Notes under the pieces: generated by a model
What the model was told of the DNA's origin: nothing
The model's input: only the letters and a program-made list of their open reading frames with translations
Database searches by the model: none
Program-made: the position numbers and the translations under genes
In this document: in pieces, positions 56,701-64,000 of the stretch
How the letters are laid out: every line of letters starts with the position of its first letter
Numbering within the stretch: the stretch's first letter is position 1
Assembly: GCF_040436345.1 (NCBI RefSeq)
Contig: NC_133223.1
Span: 14,289,113-14,353,112 of the forward strand
Source of the DNA: Pagrus major
Taxonomy: Eukaryota; Chordata; Actinopteri; Spariformes; Sparidae
Reading direction: 5' to 3'
DNA length: 64,000 nucleotides

Positions 56701-59700
56701 CTAAACTTGGTTAATGATAAAAGATGAATTGATTCCTTTTACAGTGTACTATTGGGTCTCTCACTGTAAAGCCCATGACACACCATTTAAACATTCTCAA
56801 ACAAGAGGGAATAATCTAATGTTGGCACTTGTAAAACTGAAATGGATACTGTAATTTAGGATATTCATGGTACTGTTAAAAGTGGCCAGATGTCTTCAAA
56901 CACACAAGAAATGTTGGAAATATCTTGGAAAATCTGGAACACGGAGTGGTTATCAAAAAGACAACACAAAGGAGTTTTTCATTTTAGTTGTGAGCTTGAA
57001 AATAAAGGCAGATCTGTTTTTGTACTCTTCTCTCAGAGCAGTACTACAGGCTGTTGTAAAAGGTTACACCACTTACAGAATAAGGTGTCTAAATACTAAT
57101 CACAGGGACGGTGAGAACCAATTAGGCTAGCTTAATCAGGTTTTTACAATTACATTGATACATATTAGAATAGTGATATGATTCACGATTAGTGGGAAGG
57201 ATCATTTCTGCATCATAATTTTCATTTTTCAATGAAAGAATGGTTGAAAATCATGATGATGAGACATTTGTTGGGGTCTGTAGCAAACAAATGTTTATTT
57301 ATATCTGGAGAACAAGTTTTGTAGGCCAGGCCATCTCTGCAGCACTACAGTACTTCATTACAATGCTGTTTGTCACACAATTTACCATTATCAAAAAATA
57401 AATAAATAAATTCAGCTTCTGTGACTTTAATACTGCACTTGGCCATGTTGCGATTTAGATAATATATCAATTAATTCGGCAGCCCTTGTCAGGTCGCAGT
57501 TAAAATACAAAACACATCGGCACGTAGGAAATGGGAATGAGTTTAAATACTGGGCATGTGTGAGCTGTGTTGCTATGGATAATCATAATATGCCTGTTGT
57601 GTGTTTAATCAGCCGTTTGAAAGCAAAGGGAAACTTACCAAACTTGATCAAACATGGGTTGAAACTTGTCTTATCTGCTTAAACCTCAACAAACATCTCC
57701 AAACAAGGACATAAAGGGATTAAGAATGAGCGGAAAAAAAAAAAAGAAAAAAAAGAATGAGTGGTGCCCTCATGAGTGTCCGTTTCTGAACTCTGAGCTG
57801 TGACAGAAAAGTCTTGACTTGTTCTTAAGTTTTATCCACTCATGATAATGTCACATAAGTCACATAATGTGAGTCATCCTCACATTTTTAGTGATATCAT
57901 TCATCAAGTGAAGTAATGTTTTTGCATGTTCATTCTCTGTCCTGCCCTGATTCTTTGACTGGAATCATATCTATATCTGCTGCCTCAAAAAACATCAAAA
58001 GCCCACAGGAGATGTTGGAGGATGGGGCGGTTGGTAGGTTGGTGTGTTAGCGGGTTGGTTGGTTGGTTGGTTGGAGAGATGGTTGGAGGGTGGGGTGGTG
58101 TGTTGGTTGGTTGGTTGGTTGGTTGTTTGGTTGGTTGATTGGTTGGTAGGTAAGTGTGTTGGTAGGTTGGTTGGTAGGTTGGTGTGTTGGTTGGTTGGTT
58201 GGTTGTTTGGTTGGTTGATTGGTTGGTTGGTAGGTAAGTGTGTTGGTTGGTTAGTTAGTTGGAGGGTGGGGTGGGGTGTTGGTTGGTTGGTAGATTGGTG
58301 TGTTGGTTGGTGTGTTGGTTGGTAGGCTGATTGGTTGGTTGGTTGGTTGGTTGGAGAGTTGGTTGGTTGGAGGGTGGGGTGGTTTGTTTGTTGGTGGGTT
58401 AGTTGGAGGGTGGGTTGGTGTGTTGGTTGCTTGGTTGGTTTGTCAGCAGAATTACACAAAATCTACTGAACGGATTGCCACAAAACTTGGATGGAGGATG
58501 GGTCTCAGGCCCAGAATAGACCCCATTCACTTTTGGAGCAGATCTGGAAAGACGGATGGATCCATGAATTTTTTCTCACTTTCCTTGACATTGAGAAATA
58601 GGGCGTTTAATGACGTTTTTGTTAATCTCTCAAGGAGTAGAGTGAGTACAATTTGATGTGGATCCAAAAAAAAATCCAGATCTAGTGGATTTAAATGTTT
58701 TTATTTGATGTTAGATTGGCTTGGTTGAGTTAAAGGGGACTGTTGGGCCTTGGCAGAGGAATGCATTCTACTGAGGGCCATTCTAGTTTATTTATCAAGT
58801 TACTTTCACTCATTTTATAACCTCACGTGGCCTCGGCTGTTAATATGTCTCGTTCACCTTTATGCATTTGTTGTAACTGCCAATGCGGCCAATGTTTACG
58901 TAATCAAATCATATGAAGCCACATTATAAACTAATAAACCAATCCGTCCATTCTGATTATTATTATACAGATAGTTATTGACCAGGCCCAATTTGATAAC
59001 TGTGGCTGGTTTTCTTGGGCTTTGTTGGTCAACCACAGCTGCACAGCCACTCCTAGTCGCCAAAGACTTTCACTGTGTTTACATTCTCATCAAGTGCATG
59101 ATGAAAGAAACCCTTGGCCTACATATTGCTCAAGTCCCACTCCAACAAAAAAAATGTTTGGTTTAAACTAAATAATGGCAAACGTGACATCTTTCTCTTT
59201 AGGCCTTATCCAGTCCAATAGTGTTGTAGAAAACTCTGACATTTATAGGGTGTAGCAGATTTAGTTAAAAGTAGATTTAAAACAAATAAAATAATTATGT
59301 AATTATGATGTAATAATAAAACTTCAATAATGATTGAGCTTATATATATAACATTGTTTTTTTACATCACAAATAATCCATTTCACCTGTGGAACATCTG
59401 TACAGTAAAATCCTATCTCCTTAATCTTTGCACGAGGTTTAACCCTTGCATAACATAGATGCAAGATGCAGATTTTTTTTGGAAAACATGCTGTTAAATT
59501 GAGTTTTTCAAACATGGTCAAAGAAGTCAAAGGATCACTATGTATTTTTTGGGGAAGACATTCTAATCAGAAGAGAAAGAGTTTCATTAATTTCCTTTTT
59601 TAAAAACGTCTAAACAAACTCAATAAACAAACTCTCTTTGTTTTCACGACTGAATAAACTGAATTCACAAACTGACCTTAAAGGAAAACACAATTTCATG

Positions 59701-60429
59701 CTGCTTTACTTTGTTTATAGTTGGCGGACCCTGCCACCTATCTAGCTTCAAACAATGTTCTGGTACCATATTTTCCTCTGAGAACAGCTTGTCCATAACT
59801 AAATAATTATGGAAAAAAATCAATACAGGTAAACCCTACCTGACCTCTATTTTTTGAAGGGTGATTTGCAGGATTGATGCTTAAAGGAAACAAAATGTCT
59901 ACAGAAAAAATATTAAGTGTTGAATAACTAGTGTGACGTTAATGTTTAACTATGATTAATACCTCTGAACTTCTGTAGCCACAAAGCACTTTTAAGCCCA
60001 ACCAGGCATTCACAAACGCTGTCCACTCCCTCAGTGTTCACAGTATGAAATCTATTTAGTCTTTACTTTATCATTGAATATCTCGCAGTGAATATCCTTT
60101 GAGATCTGTAACTGAGACAGGAAACATTTTTGTGCCGTGTGTCTTCATTTGGAGGGACCTCGATTGCGCAACTAAGACAATAAGTCTGTATTAAACTTCC
60201 CTACAAGTCTCAGCATAGAAACAAATGATCAATTGGACAGGAATGCAGTGAAACAGAAATGCAACAAGTCGATCAAGTAATGTTAACGCTCAAATGCTCC
60301 ACTCAGTGCTAAGTGTATGCGATCACTCAGCAGTATACAAGTATAGACAGACAGACTCAATTTGTGGTTTCGATATGACGGATTACCTGTGACAATTAGC
60401 ACCATAAACAATCCCAGGAAAATCCTCAT
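53729..60429 (-). CDS. B7-like immunoglobulin-superfamily membrane protein (5 exons)
   Basis: Exons on the minus strand are 60429-60387, 54996-54679, 54574-54269, 54075-53956 and 53742-53729: 801 nt, 266 residues. Every junction is phase 1, the usual Ig-domain exon phase. Exon 1 is a signal peptide ([14 protein letters not shown]). Exon 2 is an Ig V-type domain with cysteines at about residues 33 and 102, the latter in the D-x-G-x-Y-x-C motif DDLGKYRC, and N-glycosylation sites (NCS, NIT, NIS). Exon 3 is a C-type domain ([20 protein letters not shown] ... PTCDVKA). Exon 4 is a stalk plus a membrane span ([15 protein letters not shown]). The tail is about ten residues with four arginines. V-C-TM layout and size suggest a B7/butyrophilin-type co-signalling ligand (CD80/86, CD276 or ICOSLG relatives); which one I cannot say. 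The tiny last exon is the weakest part. Confidence 0.72.
58030..58440 (+). repeat. (GGTT)n-type minisatellite, about 410 bp
   Basis: Tandem GGTT units with interspersed GGTA, GTGT, GAGGGTGGGG and GATT variants. Higher-order repetition is visible: blocks such as GGTTGTTTGGTTGGTTGATT recur at about 58112-58142 and 58200-58230. The long PTNQ-rich minus-strand frame over it is a by-product. Confidence 0.95.
58441..58788 (+). repeat. Dispersed fish repeat (TTTGTCAGCAGAATTAC type), long copy
   Basis: It contains GTCAGCAGAATTACACAAAA, CTACTGAACGGATTGCCACA, CATTCACTTTTGGAGCAGAT, TTGACATTGAGAAATAGGGC and the right end GGCCTTGGCAGAGGAATGCA ... GGGCCATTCTAGTT. It is a familiar unclassified teleost repeat with no coding capacity. 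Confidence 0.7.
59527..59822 (+). mobile_element. TTAA MITE family, copy 6 (partial)
   Basis: It starts TCAAAGGATCACTATGTATT and carries AAACTCTCTTTGTTTTCACG, ACCTTAAAGGAAAACACAAT and CCTCTGAGAACAGCTTGTCC. The right third is missing. Confidence 0.75.
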
Positions 60430-60989
60430 GTTGCGCTCTGCTGGTGGAAAAAGATTGATGATCTGAGGTGTCTCGGGCAATATACTTCTCAGTTGCTCAA
60501 ATAACTTCTAGAAAGTTTTTAAAAAAATCTAATCTGAACCGACTCGTGTTGTTTAAATGTAGGCTACTGATCCGTCACATATGGGGTAAAATCTCAGCCT
60601 GTGAGCACGTCCGTCGTCAGTGAGCCTTCTGAGGGGAAGTGAAGACAAGCAAAAGTCCAACAGCAGCAGATGTTGGTTTCCGGAATTAAGTCATAAATTT
60701 GTATCAGGAAATTATAGAGACAGCCTCCCGCTGTGGATGATCATGACAATATGAAGCCCATTAAGCAAAGTAAACTATCTGAGCCCCATACACAAGGACG
60801 AAACTGATTTGTTAACAGCCCTCTACAGTCAGTTCGTGACTGGGCTGTTACTCGATATTATTTCATCAATCTCTCGTCACCACAGGCATTTTATCATGAT
60901 TTTCTGTGTGGGTGTGGGAGCAGAGCTTGTGAGTCAAACGTGTTTTCCTTGGCATCAGTGCGCGCACACATGCAGTCATCCCCCGCCCC

Positions 60990-61330
60990 CATCTGTCCAC
61001 ATCCCTCCACACCGTCACCGTCGGGAGCTAAACAGGGAGGGATCACCGGAGTCGGGATCGGAACGACGACTTCAGCCGCCGCCGCCGCTGTCGACACAAT
61101 ATCGCCGCCCGCTTTAACATTTCTTCTGACGGGACAATCGTGAACATAACGGGGGTGCTGGATACCGGGAGGACGGCATGGGAGAGCTCACGGCGTTTCT
61201 GCTGTTACTGGTGGCGACCTTGACGCTTTCATCTGAGGTGAGCACGGCGGAGAAAATCTCAGGCTGAGGTGGGAGAGTGTCGGCGAGCGGAGACAACCGG
61301 AGATAACATTGTCACCGGGCTGCGCTGAGG
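60990..61330 (+). promoter_or_regulatory. CpG-rich promoter / 5' UTR region of the right-hand gene
   Basis: There is a sharp local rise in CpG, a GCC run at 61074-61090 and a purine-rich leader before the ATG at 61178. The B7-like gene starts head-to-head 750 bp away, so the interval 60430-61177 may serve both genes. No TATA box is seen. Confidence 0.5.
61178..61237 (+). CDS. First coding exon of an unidentified secreted or membrane protein (signal peptide)
   Basis: ATG in a good context (GACGGCATGG) opens 20 codons, MGELTAFLLLLVATLTLSSE, a typical signal peptide. They end exactly at a strong donor GAG|GTGAGC in phase 0. The leader upstream is CpG-rich. The rest of the gene must lie beyond 64000, because no following exon is recognisable in 61238-64000; a long first intron is common in receptor genes. 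I do not recognise the gene. Read-through past the donor stops quickly, which supports splicing. Confidence 0.6.
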
Positions 61331-64000
61331 CCCGCTCCTCGTTTTATCCAGCTAAATGGCTTTCCCTGACAGTTTCTGACATATTGTTATCTGAGTCCAT
61401 CGACATATTCCACATGTACACAGATTTTCTGCGTACAATTAGCAAACCAGCAATGCTACCGAGGCCTACCGTTAGATGTCAGTGATTGACAGCTTGGCCC
61501 TGCCGTGTTTTGGTTCGTCTTGGGGTGTTTTTTCTCTGTACCTCTGTATAACAGACTGTTATAATGATAATAATAATTAGTCGCTGTTATATTTTTATTG
61601 CTAGTTAGATGGCGTAGTCAAGTCACCTGACTAATAGGGTCCAGAAAGCTAACGCTAGCTAGCTTTTTCCAGAATATGGCACGGATTGGCATGGCAACCG
61701 CTACAGGCTAACATACCGTCGTATGCGTGTCCTGCCACTTTATCTTGTTAAAGACTTAACGGAATCAAACAAACGCAACATGAGTTCAGCTGTGATGTGA
61801 ACACGCCGTCCTGTTTCGACAAATGTGTTTTACAAATGCTACTGTAAAGTTACAGCGTTATTCGGTGCTGCTGCGTCGACCCGGTCCACTCGGTCCGGTC
61901 CAGCCCAGCAGCGTCGCAGCTGCAGGGTGGTGGTGAAACTGCTGAGGAGAGATGGAAAAAGGATGCAGCCTTTTTTTTTCTTTCTTTTTTTAGTTTGACA
62001 CAAGCAAGATGGCGCCTGCAGCTTGGCTGCTGTTGCTGCTGCTGCTTTGCAGGACCAGAGAGAAATACACAGCTTGGTTCAACAGCTGGAAAAAGGATGA
62101 GCAGAGCCTGTATTGCAATAAGTGAATCGTTAGATGTGTACTGCTGTTTTCTCATCACTGTGCTGCATTGAGGGAGTCGTTGTATAGTGTTTCCACAGGG
62201 CAGGCTCAATACAATAACACACCTACTGTAGCTCTCCCACCCAAACCAAACCCCTGTGTGCTGCAGTGGAAAGTGTCTACAGAAGGATCATGCAGGAGAC
62301 ACTGTTTGATGTAGCGTTCAAGAACTGTCCTTGACAAAAATAACCATATGCATTACCTGTGATCATCCTGAGATACTGGTTGGGAATCTTATGTTCGCCA
62401 TACTGTTCCTGTATTATCTCTGTTGTATATAACCATCACTATATCTCATGACATATGGTTTGGACACATACTTAGATTGCCATATTTCAGGGTTCATATG
62501 CTTAGTCTCGTGTAAAATGTTTTATAACCGACCCATTTTATCAAGTTTACCCATTGTATTGCAATATATTCCATTTATTTGCTGCATGTTTTTTTAGGCT
62601 GCAGGCTGAGTCATGATAGAAAGTCACACAGGCCCCTCAGCAGCAATACCTAGATGTGATAAAGGTTATCACATGCACTATCATGGTCTGCCGCCACACT
62701 GTCCCACAGTCACACAGCAGCTTTTTCTTTGATGTCAGACCAGGTCAGACTGGTTATCGCAGTGTAATTCTACACTGATGTAAATATGCCCTGTGCCTTA
62801 AATGTTTTATACAAGGAATGTGACTTGAAGGACATGAACCAGTGATTTGTGTGGTGAATAACTGGACATGGACTGATATACATATAAGTTGGCAGGTGTT
62901 TGAACGACCAGCCTGAGTTGACATCTCATTCCCCTTATCACATATTCTATGTATAAACAGCTTTTGTTTTGTAGTCTGTAGTCTTTAGCTCACGTGCCTA
63001 GGACTAGGTGTGTTACGAGTTTTCAAATCCACCATTGGTTTTGACTTTGAATTTTAAGGTCATGGTTCGATTTGATTTAAACAATTTTTTTCAACTATGC
63101 TATTGTTAGAGTATCGCATCTGGATTTGTAAAGATCAACAGATAATTGGTTTTATCCTCTGATAACTGTCATTTACATTTCAAATTCAAACAACAGCTTG
63201 ACTTCAACCAGGTGGCTTTTTGCAGGTTAGAGTTGGACAAATTCAAATAATATTCAGAGTTAAAATTAAAAAAATATATAATAAACAACAAAAGATAAAC
63301 AACAAAAGTGACATAGAAACATGTTTGTTCTTAAATCTGCCCCTAGTAAACTCTCTTCCCACACAAATAAATAAAGGATCTATGGCACTGTTATCAGTTC
63401 AGTTCATAGTGAAGAAAGTAAGAAATATTCCTGATGCATCTCTGATGCTGTCCGAGTTAACTTCAGTACCAGTCTTTTGATCATCTCCTTGCTCAGTGCA
63501 GCTGCAGGTTACTGAAAGCTAGTTGTGTCATTTTTGAAGCGTTTTTTCCCCTTTAGATCCTCTCTGGATGTACGCATGTAGGTGCGCGCGTGTGTGTGTA
63601 TAGAGTACTGCTGAATCTGCCTTTGAATTTCAATTAACTTTTGATCCAGAATTGAAATCGTGACAGCCTTACCTATGACACTCCCTGTGTTCCACTGGCC
63701 GGTGGTTCGTACATCTACTGCTTACAGCTGCTGTTTGTATTTGTCTATTTTACTGTTTTGGTTCAAACAGAATGAGCAAGATGGATGTGCTGTATGATGC
63801 AAGGCGCTCAAATAAAAAGGGACTTTCATATCCAAATAAATCATTGATAACATCAGGCAATGTGTTGATGTGGTGAGAAGAGAGTACATTCTACAGAGAG
63901 GAACAACACGCTAACCCATCCTGACTCACAGGAAGCTAATATGAAGCAGATAATTACAGAAAAACACAGCGTCAAGTCAGACTTAGTCATTAAAAGATGG
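61238..64000 (+). other. First intron of the right-hand gene (partial)
   Basis: No recognisable exon. The CpG-rich start fades by about 61950. A 38-codon signal-peptide-like ORF lies at 62009-62125. A short TG-rich run lies near 63580-63600. Confidence 0.5.
62009..62125 (+). other. Small ORF with signal-peptide-like start (possible alternative first exon)
   Basis: AAGATGG context, then MAPAAWLLLLLLLCRTREKY and 18 further residues to a TGA at 62123-62125. The leucine run comes from a CTG/TTG repeat, so chance is possible. It lies 0.77 kb inside the intron, still near the CpG-rich zone. Confidence 0.25.

Larger units (their letters stand above)
54997..60386 (-). other. B7-like gene intron 1
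   Basis: A 5.4 kb intron holding a hairpin-forming site (55574-55613), MITE-like tracts near 55925-56045 (TTGTACTTTTTACTACATTT), the GGTT array (58030-58440) with its parent repeat (58441-58788), and a TTAA MITE copy (59527-59822). No coding exon is recognised, but an extra Ig exon cannot be excluded. Confidence 0.5.

Noticed and set aside
57995-58459. 154-residue minus-strand frame rich in PTNQ repeats
   Set aside because: It is a translation of the GGTT array, which lacks stops in this frame by composition. There is no domain or splice context.
61178-61237. Naming the right-hand gene after an Eph receptor or ATP6AP2 from its leader peptide
   Set aside because: Signal peptides carry little family information and no further exon is in view.

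Overview
This window is teleost nuclear DNA, most likely from a percomorph (spiny-rayed) fish. The evidence is spliced vertebrate genes with GT-AG introns, short introns and intergenic gaps, and a dense set of interspersed repeats of kinds common in ray-finned fish: MITE-like elements with TTAA ends, hAT-like MITEs, an L2-clade LINE tail, Penelope-like fragments, a tRNA-derived SINE, and many CA, GACA and GGTT tracts. I see no prokaryotic features, rRNA, tRNA or CRISPR.

Gene layout from left to right: the last coding exon of dynlt3 (+, 907-983); xk (-, 4301-16034, 3 exons); lancl3 (-, 19277-24300, 5 exons); a bombesin-type GPCR best matching grpr (+, 30480-35311, 3 exons); an ankyrin/SOCS-box gene best matching asb11 (-, 38033-44162, 7 exons); piga (-, 45511-50120 coding, 6 coding exons plus a likely non-coding first exon near 51164-51300); a B7-like immunoglobulin-superfamily receptor or ligand (-, 53729-60429, 5 exons); and the signal-peptide first exon of an unidentified gene (+, from 61178) that runs off the right edge. 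I joined exons by hand. Every internal model keeps phase across all junctions, and the lengths (xk 481, lancl3 407, grpr 353, asb11 294, piga 484, B7-like 266 residues) fit the families. Family matches come from remembered human protein sequences, not from a search.

The gene set is a conserved synteny block. dynlt3, xk and lancl3 keep the order and relative strands of human Xp11.4-Xp21.1, except that CYBB, which lies between DYNLT3 and XK in humans, is not in the 3.3 kb gap here. grpr, asb11 and piga belong to human Xp22.2. The products do unrelated jobs: dynein light chain, lipid-scramblase-like membrane protein, LanC-like protein, neuropeptide receptor, ubiquitin-ligase adaptor, first step of GPI-anchor synthesis and immune co-signalling. 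I infer shared ancestry rather than a joint pathway.

The non-coding DNA is mostly introns and gaps filled with mobile elements. The most striking is an element of about 0.82 kb (41939-42762) with long inverted arms made of palindromic TCTCGAGA-type repeats and a remnant of a transposase-like reading frame. It sits inside another inverted-repeat element in an asb11 intron. A GGTT array of about 0.4 kb (58030-58440) appears to have grown out of a short GGTT tract inside a dispersed repeat that also occurs at 46232-46392. At least six copies of one TTAA-ended MITE-like family are present, two of them flanking exon 1 of grpr.
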